The notes beneath the pieces were generated by a model. The model worked only from the letters and a program-made list of their open reading frames with translations, had not been told where the DNA came from and did no database searches. A stretch of DNA of 51,515 nt from Actinomycetes bacterium (lineage in GTDB: Bacteria; Actinomycetota; Acidimicrobiia; Acidimicrobiales; Palsa-688), in contig JAKBAX010000003.1 in NCBI GenBank assembly GCA_021808785.1, forward strand, positions 1-51,515. The letters are read 5' to 3'. Position numbers and translations under genes: made by a program. Every line of letters begins with the position of its first letter. Position 1 is the stretch's first letter. Below, in pieces: positions 24,073-32,071 of this stretch.

Positions 24073-25104
24073 TCACGACAGCGTCTCGGTGGAGGGGCCG
24101 TCGCCCGGGCCAGGGGCCACCGCGGCGGCCCACTCCTGCATCCGCTGCCACAGGACGTGACGTCCCGAGGCCTGGTTGTGGCAGTGACCGGAGTCAGCCA
24201 GTACGTACATGGAGATATCGCGAAGGGAGCGGAACTGGGCGATGCAGTCGACGTAGTCGTCGATCAGGTCGTGGTCACCGAAGCCGAAGAAGGTCGGAAC
24301 GTCGATTACCGCCCGCTCGGCGGCCGTGACCCCGGGAATCATCGACGTCAGGCCGCAGGTGTAGAGGAGCGGAACGCCCTGCGCCGCGAAGTCGGCTCGC
24401 ACCGCTTGGGGCACCGAGTCGGTGAAGAACGCCCCCCGGGCCAGGGGCCGCCGAGGCCCCCGGGTCGCCCGGTCGAACCTCTGGCGGGCCAACCCCTCGA
24501 TCGTGGCCTCCACCCCGTCGAGTCCGCTACCCGAGACGGCCAACTCCGCCGGGCTGAGCTGGTCGGGAAGCCCGGAGCCGTGGCCGAGGAGGGCCAGCGC
24601 GTCGAAGCTGCGGTGTCGGGCCTGCTGCACGACGGCCAGGAGACCACCCATCGAATGGCCCACCCCTACGAACGAGCGGACCGCGACCGGCGGGTACCCG
24701 GGTACGAGGGCTCCCGACTCCAGCCCGGCCCGGACCCGGGCCGCGACCCGCTCGTGACATCCGGCCACGACGGTCGGTGTGAGGGAGTACAGGTCGTCCA
24801 CCGGATCCGACCGGCCGATCCCCGGATGGTCCACCGCCACCACGACGCCGCCGCGCGACACGAAGAAGTCGGCCATGCTGTAGCCGGACCATCGCGGGAC
24901 CTGGGTGTCGAAATACCGCGTGGAGCAGCCGCCCCCGGCCAGGCAGTAGAGCACGATCCCGCTGGCCTCGGCCGCCCGGACCGGCGCCTTCACCCAGCCC
25001 CTGAGCCGCAGCTTCGCGCCGCCCACCACCGCTGCGCCGTCGATCTCGATCCCCACCGTTCGCGCCGCCGGCCCCACCTCGGGGGCGGCGGTGGGCCGGC
25101 TCAC
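24073..25104 (-). CDS. Alpha/beta hydrolase
   Basis: This 343-residue hydrolase has a complete triad pattern. The nucleophile elbow is GVGHSMGGLLAV, the acid is in FFGFGDHDLIDDYVD, and the His in ADSGHCHNQ. The N-terminal strands include LRGWVKAPVRAAEASGIVLYCLAGGGCSTRYFD, and the 'GGGCS' oxyanion region is long. The GTG start overlaps the stop of the VOC gene as GTGA, so translation is coupled. It could hydrolyse an ester, a CoA thioester or a C-C bond in a ring-cleavage product. The neighbouring VOC and LLM proteins would fit ring oxidation, but that is inference. Confidence 0.88.
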   Translation of the reverse strand: MSRPTAAPEVGPAARTVGIEIDGAAVVGGAKLRLRGWVKAPVRAAEASGIVLYCLAGGGCSTRYFDTQVPRWSGYSMADFFVSRGGVVVAVDHPGIGRSDPVDDLYSLTPTVVAGCHERVAARVRAGLESGALVPGYPPVAVRSFVGVGHSMGGLLAVVQQARHRSFDALALLGHGSGLPDQLSPAELAVSGSGLDGVEATIEGLARQRFDRATRGPRRPLARGAFFTDSVPQAVRADFAAQGVPLLYTCGLTSMIPGVTAAERAVIDVPTFFGFGDHDLIDDYVDCIAQFRSLRDISMYVLADSGHCHNQASGRHVLWQRMQEWAAAVAPGPGDGPSTETLS

Positions 25105-25532
25105 GCCCGGACCCGCTCCATGAGGGTGACGGTGAAGCCGAACCACTGCTCCTTGTCCAGGATCAGTTGCCGCACGGCCAGATGGCGCTCCTCGTCGTTG
25201 CCCGTGCGGCTGTCGTACTCATAGGCCACCCGGAGACCCTTCTCGCCGAGCCAGCTGCGGGCCTGGTCCAGATCCTCCACCTCCCACACGAGGGGGCCGA
25301 CCTGCCCGGCGCCGTGCTCGGCCAGCGTGAGGGACATGGCCATCTCGGGGTCGACCGGCGCGACCAGCTCGATGTGCCCCTCGAAGTCGGTGGAGGAAAT
25401 GGCCCGGCCCCGGCTGACCTCGTGCGGGGCCGGCAGGCTCAGCCCCAGCAGCTCGTTGAACTGGGTCCGAGCCGTTTCGATCTGGTCCGGGCGCACGATC
25501 AGCTCCACCCGGTTGAAACCCTTTATTCGCAT
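25101..25532 (-). CDS. VOC-superfamily (glyoxalase-like) protein
   Basis: This 143-residue protein fits the VOC fold: RIKGFNRVELIVRPDQIETARTQFNELLGLSL is the first beta-alpha-beta unit, and VGPLVWEVEDLDQARSWLGEKGLRVAYEYDS the second. Expected metal-site positions are His/Glu; here Glu in VELIV and Glu near FEGHIELVAP are candidates. Members include methylmalonyl-CoA epimerase, extradiol dioxygenases and glyoxalases. The ATG follows GGAGGGG at good spacing. It is the first gene of its series and is divergent from the amidohydrolase at 25607. The exact reaction is not clear. Confidence 0.82.
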   Translation of the reverse strand: MRIKGFNRVELIVRPDQIETARTQFNELLGLSLPAPHEVSRGRAISSTDFEGHIELVAPVDPEMAMSLTLAEHGAGQVGPLVWEVEDLDQARSWLGEKGLRVAYEYDSRTGNDEERHLAVRQLILDKEQWFGFTVTLMERVRA

Positions 25533-25550
25533 GCGTCCCCTCCGTCGATT

Positions 25551-25561
25551 ACCATAGTGGT
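25551..25561. promoter_or_regulatory. Inverted repeat in the divergent promoter between VOC and amidohydrolase genes
   Basis: ACCA (25551-25554) and TGGT (25558-25561) flank TAG. On the minus strand the element includes TATGGT, which may act as a -10 with TTACCC 18 bp upstream. The string ACCATAG recurs at 30871-30885 in the other amidohydrolase divergent promoter. A shared regulator is possible. Confidence 0.4.
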
Positions 25562-25606
25562 CACGATGTATAGAGGGTAACCGCCCTACCGGCATGGAGG
25601 TGCAGG

Positions 25607-26737
25607 ATGGCGACCACCAGCGAGGAACGTCTCATCTCGGCTGACGACCACGTGGAGATGAGCCACGACCGGGTCAAGGAATTCCTGGCCGCCAGGTACC
25701 ACGCCGGCTACGACGCCGGCGTGGACGCGTTCTACACCGCCATGGCCAAGAGCCGCTCCTCGGAGGCCAACCAGCGATGGCGGGACCAGAACGCGTTCGC
25801 CTCGAAGGCGACCACCGGCGGCACCGACAGCCTCATGTACCGCCGCCATGCGGCCGCCGGGCGACCCGGCCACTCCGACGCGGCCGAGCGTCTGAAGGAC
25901 ATGGACACCGACGGCGTGGCTGCCTCATCGAGCTACTGCGAGGTGAGCGCCTTCAGGTACCTCTACCTCATCAAGGAGGGGTGGCGGGAGTCGACACGGG
26001 CCTTCAACACCGCCTTGGCCGCCTGGACCGAAGCCGACCCCGGGCGGCTGATCGTCTCCTACCAGATCCCCATCCACGACATCGGCGCGGCCGTCGACGA
26101 GGTCCGGTGGGTCGCCGAGAGCGGGGGCAAGTCCCTGCAACTGCCGGTGTTCCCCAACGAGCTGGGGCTGCCCGACTACTGGGACCAGCGTTACGACCCT
26201 CTCTGGGCCGCCGTCCAAGAGGCCGATCTGCCGATCTGCCTGCACATCGGGCTCAACACCGCCCTCGACGACCTGGCCCGCCGGGATCCGACCCCCCAGC
26301 GCGGCATCTTCGTCCCCATGACCCCCCTGTCGACAGGCGAGCAGTTCGGTATGTGGATCATGGGCGGAGTGTTCGCCCGTTACCCCCGCCTCAAGGTCGT
26401 CTTCGTCGAACCCGGCATCGGTTGGGTGGCATGGTGGCTCAACATCGTGGACGACATGGCGACCCGCCAGGGCTACGAGTTCCCCGCCATCACAGAGCTG
26501 CCCAGCTACTACTTCAAGCGCAACGTGTTCCTCACGTTCATCGACGAACCCCACGTGGTCCGCCATGCCCACGAGACGCTCGGCATCGAGAACGTGATGT
26601 GGTCCTCCGATTATCCGCACCCGGTCTCGAGCTGGCCCCACTCCCGCAAGATCGTCGACGAGATCTTCGCCGGGGCGACCCCGGAGGATCGCCACCTGGT
26701 GGTCAACGGCAACGCCACCCGGGTCTGGAACCTGTAG
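25607..26737 (+). CDS. Amidohydrolase-2 family protein (second of four)
   Basis: This 376-residue TIM-barrel protein has ISADDHVEM as its first metal motif, with Asp-x-His in place of HxH. Further motifs are SYQIPIHDIGAAVDEVRW, ICLHIGLNTALDDL, VFVEPGIGWVAWWLN and IENVMWSSDYPHPVSSWPHSRKIV. The latter holds the conserved Asp and His of the active site. The start has GAGGTGCAGG upstream. Compared with the protein at 30919 it shares layout and the 'SEVSAFRYLYLIKEGW' region, so the two are close paralogues. Members of this group are often decarboxylases or C-C hydrolases; the substrate is unknown. It is convergent with the thiolase-like gene. Confidence 0.92.
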   Translation: MATTSEERLISADDHVEMSHDRVKEFLAARYHAGYDAGVDAFYTAMAKSRSSEANQRWRDQNAFASKATTGGTDSLMYRRHAAAGRPGHSDAAERLKDMDTDGVAASSSYCEVSAFRYLYLIKEGWRESTRAFNTALAAWTEADPGRLIVSYQIPIHDIGAAVDEVRWVAESGGKSLQLPVFPNELGLPDYWDQRYDPLWAAVQEADLPICLHIGLNTALDDLARRDPTPQRGIFVPMTPLSTGEQFGMWIMGGVFARYPRLKVVFVEPGIGWVAWWLNIVDDMATRQGYEFPAITELPSYYFKRNVFLTFIDEPHVVRHAHETLGIENVMWSSDYPHPVSSWPHSRKIVDEIFAGATPEDRHLVVNGNATRVWNL

Positions 26738-26758
26738 CTACCCCCTTCGAGACTGTGG

Positions 26759-27940
26759 TCAGCCGGCGGTCAGGATGGCACCGGTCCGGCTCGATGTCAC
26801 GAGGACCGCCTCGGCGTCCTTCACCTGATTGACCGCGCTGCCCCGCAGCTGCCGGGTGGCCTCCAGGGCCAGGTTGAGCCCGTGGATGTACCCCTCTCCG
26901 ATCAGCCCCCCATTGGTGTTGCACGGCAGCCGCCCGCCGATGGCCAGGTCCCCGGCGGCCACGATGTCCTTGGCCTCACCCAGCCCGCAGAAACCCAGCC
27001 CCTCCAGCTGCATCAAGAAGATGGGGGTGAAGGCGTCGTAGATCATGGCTGCGTCGATGTCCTCCCGCCGGATGCCGAAGCGATCGAACAGCTGCTTCCC
27101 GAGGGCCACCGACCCGTCCATGACGGCCAGATCGCGACGGTAGAAGTCGGTGGCGATCTCCTGCTCGAACAGACCGGCCCCGGCCGCGGCAGCGATGACC
27201 ACGGGGCGGTGGGGCAGGTCCCGGGCCCGGTCGGCCCGGGTGATCACCAGGGCGACCGACCCGTCGGTCTGCTGGCAGCAGTCGAGCAGATGGATGCACG
27301 GCTCGACGATCCAGCGCGACGCCTGGTGATCGGCCAGGGTGATCGGACGCTCGTAGCCCCACGCCGCCGGGTTGGTGGCCGCGTAGTCCCGCAACTGCAC
27401 CACGGCCCGGCCGAAGTCCTCGCTCGTCACCCCGTAGGCGTGCATGTAGCGGGTGCTGTTGAAAGCCATCCACGAGGCCGGGGTCAGCACGCCGAAGGGC
27501 GTGCACCACTGCGCCGACGTGGTGCCCGAGTGGACGTCGTTCTGGCCCCTCGAGATCTGGGCCGCCCCGAAGCGGACCGGTCCGGAGCGGGCCTTGATGG
27601 CCCGGTAGGCCACCACGACGTCGGCCGCCCCGGCGGCCACCGCGGCGGCGGCGTGGAGGAGCACTCCCATGGAGCCACCCCCGCCGTAGGGGACCCGTGA
27701 CGAGAAGGTGATCTCCGGGAAGCCCATCGACCGCACCAGTTCGGTCTCGCTCACCGGGTCGATGGTGTAGCTGACCAGGCCGTCCACGTCCGCGGCGGTC
27801 AACCCGGCGTCGGCCAGGGCGGAGGTGACGGACTCGCAGGCCAGGCGCAGCTCGCTGCGGCCGGCGGCCCGGGAGAACTCGGTGGCCCCGATGCCGGCCA
27901 CCGCCGTCTGGCCGGCGAAGCCGGCACCCGGTGACGTCAT
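26759..27940 (-). CDS. Thiolase-like lipid-transfer aldolase (Ltp2-like), module A
   Basis: This 393-residue protein has the SCP2-thiolase fold but not the thiolase chemistry set. The nucleophilic Cys position reads YGGGGSMGVLLHAAAAVAAG without Cys. The thiolase 'GHP' loop is replaced by NTNGGLIGEGYIHGLN with Tyr351, and Tyr301 lies in MIYDAFTP. Tyr residues at such places define the Ltp2 aldolases, which cleave beta-hydroxyacyl-CoA side chains of steroids together with a DUF35 protein. The DUF35 gene is directly upstream and overlaps as ATGA. A retro-aldol step is therefore likely; the substrate is not known. Confidence 0.88.
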   Translation of the reverse strand: MTSPGAGFAGQTAVAGIGATEFSRAAGRSELRLACESVTSALADAGLTAADVDGLVSYTIDPVSETELVRSMGFPEITFSSRVPYGGGGSMGVLLHAAAAVAAGAADVVVAYRAIKARSGPVRFGAAQISRGQNDVHSGTTSAQWCTPFGVLTPASWMAFNSTRYMHAYGVTSEDFGRAVVQLRDYAATNPAAWGYERPITLADHQASRWIVEPCIHLLDCCQQTDGSVALVITRADRARDLPHRPVVIAAAAGAGLFEQEIATDFYRRDLAVMDGSVALGKQLFDRFGIRREDIDAAMIYDAFTPIFLMQLEGLGFCGLGEAKDIVAAGDLAIGGRLPCNTNGGLIGEGYIHGLNLALEATRQLRGSAVNQVKDAEAVLVTSSRTGAILTAG

Positions 27941-28350
27941 CGGGTCACCGCCTCGAACACCGGCACCGCGTTGCCGCCGGCGGTGGGCACGAAGATGACC
28001 GAGACGGGCATGCCGATCTCGATCTCACCCGGCTCCACGCCGACCAGGTTGGACACGATCCGCACCCCTTCCTCCAAATCGATCAGGGCCGCCTTGACCG
28101 GGTAGTCGAAGGCCGGGTTCTGTGGGTGGTGGAGCACCGCCCAGCTGTAGACGGCGCCCCGGCCCGACAGCTCCACCACGTCGGTCTCGAAGGACCCGCA
28201 GTGCGGGCACCTCGGGCGGGGCGGGTGCCGGAAGACGTGGCACCGGGTGCAGCGCTGGGCCACCAGGCGGTGGTGGGCGGCCGCCTCCCAGAAGAACTCG
28301 TTGTCCTGGGTCACCATGGGATCGGGTCTGGTCACCGCGCTGTCGGTCAC
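27937..28350 (-). CDS. DUF35 zinc-ribbon/OB-fold partner of the aldolase, module A
   Basis: This 137-residue protein has the DUF35 arrangement. An N-terminal helix (DNEFFWEAAAHHRLVAQ) leads to a rubredoxin-like ribbon CTRC-x13-CPHC, then an OB fold with GAVYSWAVLHHPQNPAF, VKAALIDLEEGVRIVSNLVG and IGMPVSVIFVP. In steroid degraders, such a domain (ChsH2 C-terminal part) docks onto the Ltp2 aldolase and may hold the CoA. The GTG start is preceded by AGAGGAGAG. It overlaps the aldolase start by 4 bases, so the partners are made together. The fused hydratase domain seen in ChsH2 is absent here. Confidence 0.9.
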   Translation of the reverse strand: MTDSAVTRPDPMVTQDNEFFWEAAAHHRLVAQRCTRCHVFRHPPRPRCPHCGSFETDVVELSGRGAVYSWAVLHHPQNPAFDYPVKAALIDLEEGVRIVSNLVGVEPGEIEIGMPVSVIFVPTAGGNAVPVFEAVTR

Positions 28351-28414
28351 TTCACGCTCTCCTCTCACGTACCGGATTCCGGCACCCACCGGACGGACCG
28401 TACCGGGTGGCCGG

Positions 28415-30847
28415 TCAATCGACCCAGCGTTCCTCGAAGACCGCCTTGGCCTCGACCAGCTTGTCGATCTCGGCGCCGTCGAATCCGTGCTGCTCCATGA
28501 TCTGACGGGTGTGCTGCCCGCACACCGGCGGCGGTCCCCAGATCCGCTGCGGGGTGTCGGAGAAGGTGATGGTCTGACCGAAATGCTCGAACCGGCCCAG
28601 TTTGGGGTGCTCCTGCACCACCACCATCTGGTGGGCATGCATCTCGGGATCCTCGTAGATGTGCTTGCCGAACTCCCCGTCGCACACCTCCGCCGGGACT
28701 CCGGCGGCGTCCAGCTGCTGCCAGGCGCTCGGCGCCGACCGGACCGAGAACCACCCCTCGAGGTCAGCGAACCCGGGGTCGGACACCCCGGTGAGACCGG
28801 CCAGGGCCCGACGGTGCGCCGGGGTCGCAGCGGCCACGCACACCCAGCCGTCGGTCGCCTCGTACAGCCGGTAGTAGGGGCTCAACCCCAGCTGCATGCC
28901 GTCCAGGCGGGGCCGGGGCAGAGCGGTCCCATCAGGGCGTACCGCCGCCATGGACGCGACCAGGAGGCCGGCGTTGAGGATGGAGGTGTCCACCCCCTGG
29001 GGCTGCCCGGTGCGGGCCCGGTGGTAGAGGGCCTGGATGACGCCGACGGCCGACAAGAAGCCGTTGCCGGTGTCGCCGAGCGACGTCATGCTCCAGAACG
29101 GGCGGCCCCCCTGCCAAGAGCCGCCGTCCTCCCATGTGACCCCGGCCAGGGAACACCCGGTCTGGTCGTTGCCGGGGGAGTCGGACCTCGGGCCGCGGTC
29201 GAAGCCCCGGGTGTGGCAGTAGATGATGTCGGGGTTGACCTCCCGCAACGACGCCTCGTCGCACTTCAGGCGCCGGAGAGCGTCGCGTCGCATGTTGGAA
29301 TGGACCACGTCGGCCCGTTCGACCAGGCGGTGCAAGACCTGCAGGCCCTCGGGCGTCTTCAGATCGATGCCGATGCTGCGCTTACCCCGGTTACAGCCGT
29401 AGGCGATGTGCCGGGAGTGCCAGAACGGGTCGCGCCAGGCGTTGATCTTGATGACGTCGGCGCCCAGGTCGGCCAGCACCTGGGTGCCGAAGGGGCCGGC
29501 CACCGCGAAGCCGAGGTCGAGGACCGTAACCCCCTCGAGCGGGCCCCGCTGCTCCGGCGCCACCCCGACCGGCGGTGCCGACGCCGGCGCCGGCGCCGAC
29601 GGGCGCGGCGGGGACGAGGGCCGGGCGCCGGCGGGTGCCATAGGCAGCTCACCGTCGTGCTGGCCGGCCCTCGGTGGCGGCCCCTGCACCCGACCGGGGG
29701 TGGCGCTGAGCCCGTAGAGGATACCGGCCTGGCGGAGCATCCCGTGCTCGGGATGGGCCACGTCGACCACCGCCCCCTCGGCCTGCAGAGCCCCGTCGGC
29801 CAGAGCCTCTTCCGGGGTGCGCACCGGCTGCAGGGGCACGCCGCCCCGGCGGGCCACTTCGACCCACTCGTCGCTCGGGAACCGGGCGAAGGCCTCCTTC
29901 ATCAGCGGGTAGTAGTGGGCCAGTACCACGATGTTCTCCGGGTCGGGCTCGATCCGGTCGGGGTCGTCGAGGACCCGGTCGATATCCCTGCGCAGCTCCA
30001 ACGTGTCGCCGTCGGCGCTGGTGAGGGTGAACTGGGGGTTCGGCACCCACTGCTCGATCCAGCGCCCGTCGGAGCACTCGAAGAAGCCCTTGGGGGCCCG
30101 GCGGTCGTAGATCCACGAGCGGAAGCCCTTGGCGTCGGGCCGGCCGACCCGCAGCCACTTGGACGCGGTGGCGGAGAGGGCGGCCTGGAGAAGGGAGGTC
30201 TCCACCCGCTGGCCCCGCCCGGTACGCAGCCGGGCGAGGAGGGCGGCGTTGATCCCGACCGACGCCAGGAACGCGGCACCCATGCTCAGCCAGGGGGTGT
30301 AGGTGAATATGGGGCCCTCCCGCGGGGCCCCCGGCTCCATGCCCTCGGGGATCTCGAGGTCCGGCAGAAACGGCTCGTCGTCGTGCATGTATGTGACCGC
30401 GCCGCCCAGCTCCCCGCGCTGGACGTGCCACATGCCGGTGCGGGCCGCGACCAGCGCTTCGTAGCCGGGCCGGTCGCGGTGCGCGGCGTGCCGGCCGTAG
30501 CCGGTGATGGAGCAGTGGACGACCGCGGGGTTGCGCCGGAGCAGGGCGTCGCCGCCCAGCCCCCAACCGTCCAGCGTTCCCGGCGAGAAGGTGTCCAGCA
30601 CCACGTCGGCATCGTCGACCAGACCGAGCAGCAGCTCCCGGCCGTCCGGCCGGGCCAGGTCGGCGGTGACGCTGCGGCGGCCCCGCAGCCACACGTCGTA
30701 GCCGGGAGTGCCCCGAAAGGGATCGCCACCGGGCGGCTCCACCTTCACCACGTCGGCCCCGTGGTCGGAAAGCAGCATGCCGGTCACCGGCCCGGCCACC
30801 CCCCACGAAAGATCGAGCACACGGATACCGTCGAGCACACTGGCCAT
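28415..30847 (-). CDS. Fused double CaiB/BaiF CoA transferase
   Basis: The protein has 810 residues and two full CaiB-type domains joined by an Ala/Pro-rich linker (ARPSSPPRPSAPAPASAPP). The first starts LDGIRVLDLSWGVAGPVTGMLLSDHGADVVKVEPPGGD, the second LEGVTVLDLGFAVAGPFGTQVLADLGADVIKI. In these enzymes an Asp forms the acyl anhydride. The second half keeps Asp in PGNDQTGCSLAG, while the first half has Glu in RPGYEALVAARTG, so only one half may be active. A homodimer of single domains is usual, and the fusion could allow a heterodimer-like site. The ATG follows GGAGGGAA. It is the first gene before the DUF35/aldolase pair and probably activates its substrate. Confidence 0.93.
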   Translation of the reverse strand: MASVLDGIRVLDLSWGVAGPVTGMLLSDHGADVVKVEPPGGDPFRGTPGYDVWLRGRRSVTADLARPDGRELLLGLVDDADVVLDTFSPGTLDGWGLGGDALLRRNPAVVHCSITGYGRHAAHRDRPGYEALVAARTGMWHVQRGELGGAVTYMHDDEPFLPDLEIPEGMEPGAPREGPIFTYTPWLSMGAAFLASVGINAALLARLRTGRGQRVETSLLQAALSATASKWLRVGRPDAKGFRSWIYDRRAPKGFFECSDGRWIEQWVPNPQFTLTSADGDTLELRRDIDRVLDDPDRIEPDPENIVVLAHYYPLMKEAFARFPSDEWVEVARRGGVPLQPVRTPEEALADGALQAEGAVVDVAHPEHGMLRQAGILYGLSATPGRVQGPPPRAGQHDGELPMAPAGARPSSPPRPSAPAPASAPPVGVAPEQRGPLEGVTVLDLGFAVAGPFGTQVLADLGADVIKINAWRDPFWHSRHIAYGCNRGKRSIGIDLKTPEGLQVLHRLVERADVVHSNMRRDALRRLKCDEASLREVNPDIIYCHTRGFDRGPRSDSPGNDQTGCSLAGVTWEDGGSWQGGRPFWSMTSLGDTGNGFLSAVGVIQALYHRARTGQPQGVDTSILNAGLLVASMAAVRPDGTALPRPRLDGMQLGLSPYYRLYEATDGWVCVAAATPAHRRALAGLTGVSDPGFADLEGWFSVRSAPSAWQQLDAAGVPAEVCDGEFGKHIYEDPEMHAHQMVVVQEHPKLGRFEHFGQTITFSDTPQRIWGPPPVCGQHTRQIMEQHGFDGAEIDKLVEAKAVFEERWVD

Positions 30848-30870
30848 CAGATTCCCTCCACGTCCCCACA

Positions 30871-30885
30871 ACCATAGCAAGTGGT
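30871..30885. promoter_or_regulatory. Inverted repeat in the divergent promoter between CoA transferase and amidohydrolase genes
   Basis: ACCA and TGGT arms flank a 7-bp centre (TAGCAAG). The element shares ACCATAG with the site at 25551-25561, which lies in an equivalent position before another amidohydrolase gene. It may be an operator or a shared promoter part. The match is short. Confidence 0.4.
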
Positions 30886-30918
30886 ATCGTTAACCCGACG
30901 CCCAAGGAGGGGACCCCG

Positions 30919-31974
30919 TTGCCCGACCGTTTGATCTCTGCCGACTCCCACGTGGCCATCTCGATCGACACCGTGCGCGAGAAGGTGCCGTCGCAACTGC
31001 ACGCCATCTTCGACGAGGCCATCGCCGCACAGGCCCGCGTCGACTCCGATCTGCGGGGCGGCCGCTCGTTCCCCCTCGACTCGTTCGACATGGAGGCCAT
31101 GCGCGACCCCGGCTACCGGGACCCGGTGGCCCGGCTGGCCGCGATGGACCGCGACGGCGTCCACGCCGAGGTCCTCTACTCGGAGGTCAGCGCTTTCCGG
31201 GCCTTCGGGCTGGTCAAAGGGGACTGGAAGCCGATCAGCCGGGCCTTCACCGACGTACTGTCCGACTTCGCGGCCGAGGACCCCGACCGGCTGGCAGTGT
31301 CGTACCAGGTGCCGATCATCGACATCCCATACGCCGTTACCGAGGTGCAGCGACTGGCCGCTCTGGGCGCCCGCTCGGTGCACCTACCCAACTTCCCCTC
31401 CGAGTTCGGCCTGCCCGACTACCACGACTCATCCTACGATCCCCTGTGGGCCGTGCTGCAGGAGACCGGCCTGTCCATCAGCCATCACCTCGGCAACCGG
31501 GTGTGGCTCTACGACATATTCCGGCGCGACCCCACCCCGCAGTTCGCCATCTTCACCTCGATGCCGTCGCTCGCCCTCTCGGAGGTCATCGCCTGGTGGA
31601 TCCTGACAGGCACCCTCGAGCGTTTCCCGGGCCTGCAGATCGTCTTCGTCGAACCACAGCTGTACTGGATCCCCGGGTTCCTGGCCCAGTTGGATCGCAA
31701 GGCGGACGGGCGTTACGACCTGCCCGGACTGAAGATGAAGCCGAGCGAGTACTTCCGGCGCAATATGGCCTGCACCTTCATGGACGACGAGGTGGGACTC
31801 AGCCTCCGGCACCGCATCGGGATCGAGAACATCCTCTGGTCCACCGACTTCCCTCACCCGGCCACCACGTGGCCCCACTCCCGCGAAGTGGTGGACCGCC
31901 AGTTCGCCGCCGTGGCGGAGGACGAGAGGGAGCTCATCTGCTGCGGCAATTCGGCCCGGATCTACAACCTCTGA
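30919..31974 (+). CDS. Amidohydrolase-2 family protein (third of four)
   Basis: This 351-residue protein starts at TTG, with AAGGAGGGG six bases upstream. It has ISADSHVAIS (Asp-x-His), LAVSYQVPIIDIPYAV, ISHHLGNRVWLYDIF, VFVEPQLYWIPGFLAQLD and IENILWSTDFPHPATTWPHSREVV. The metal-site pattern is like that of the paralogue at 25607. The glycine-tryptophan motif 'GIGW' is replaced by QLYW, so the active-site pocket may differ. It is divergent from the CoA transferase-aldolase operon and probably regulated with it. A decarboxylase or C-C hydrolase role is the family's usual one. Confidence 0.92.
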   Translation: MPDRLISADSHVAISIDTVREKVPSQLHAIFDEAIAAQARVDSDLRGGRSFPLDSFDMEAMRDPGYRDPVARLAAMDRDGVHAEVLYSEVSAFRAFGLVKGDWKPISRAFTDVLSDFAAEDPDRLAVSYQVPIIDIPYAVTEVQRLAALGARSVHLPNFPSEFGLPDYHDSSYDPLWAVLQETGLSISHHLGNRVWLYDIFRRDPTPQFAIFTSMPSLALSEVIAWWILTGTLERFPGLQIVFVEPQLYWIPGFLAQLDRKADGRYDLPGLKMKPSEYFRRNMACTFMDDEVGLSLRHRIGIENILWSTDFPHPATTWPHSREVVDRQFAAVAEDERELICCGNSARIYNL

Positions 31975-32013
31975 CGCTTTGCGGGTCGACAGACGCGCTC
32001 GGACGCGGTCGTG

Positions 32014-32049
32014 GAGGTGGAGCTCGGAGGCGAGGTGGAGCTCGGAGGC
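32014..32049. repeat. Perfect 18-bp tandem duplication between convergent genes
   Basis: Two identical 18-bp units (32014-32031 and 32032-32049, starting GAGGTGGAGCTC) lie in the 97-bp gap between amidohydrolase 30919 and the molybdenum hydroxylase stop. There is no coding frame. It resembles the other short tandem duplications in this window. Confidence 0.9.
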
Positions 32050-32071
32050 GAGGCGGCAGTTATCACCCTTC

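Noticed and set aside
26759-27940. Acetyl-CoA acetyltransferase (true thiolase)
   Set aside because: The nucleophilic Cys and the GHP loop His are missing, and the gene is paired with DUF35 as in the aldolases.
28247-30877. Very long open frame (876 codons) on the plus strand opposite the double CoA transferase
   Set aside because: The minus-strand frame has two full CaiB domains. The opposite frame is a product of high GC at third positions, rich in Arg, Gly, Pro and His, and matches no family.
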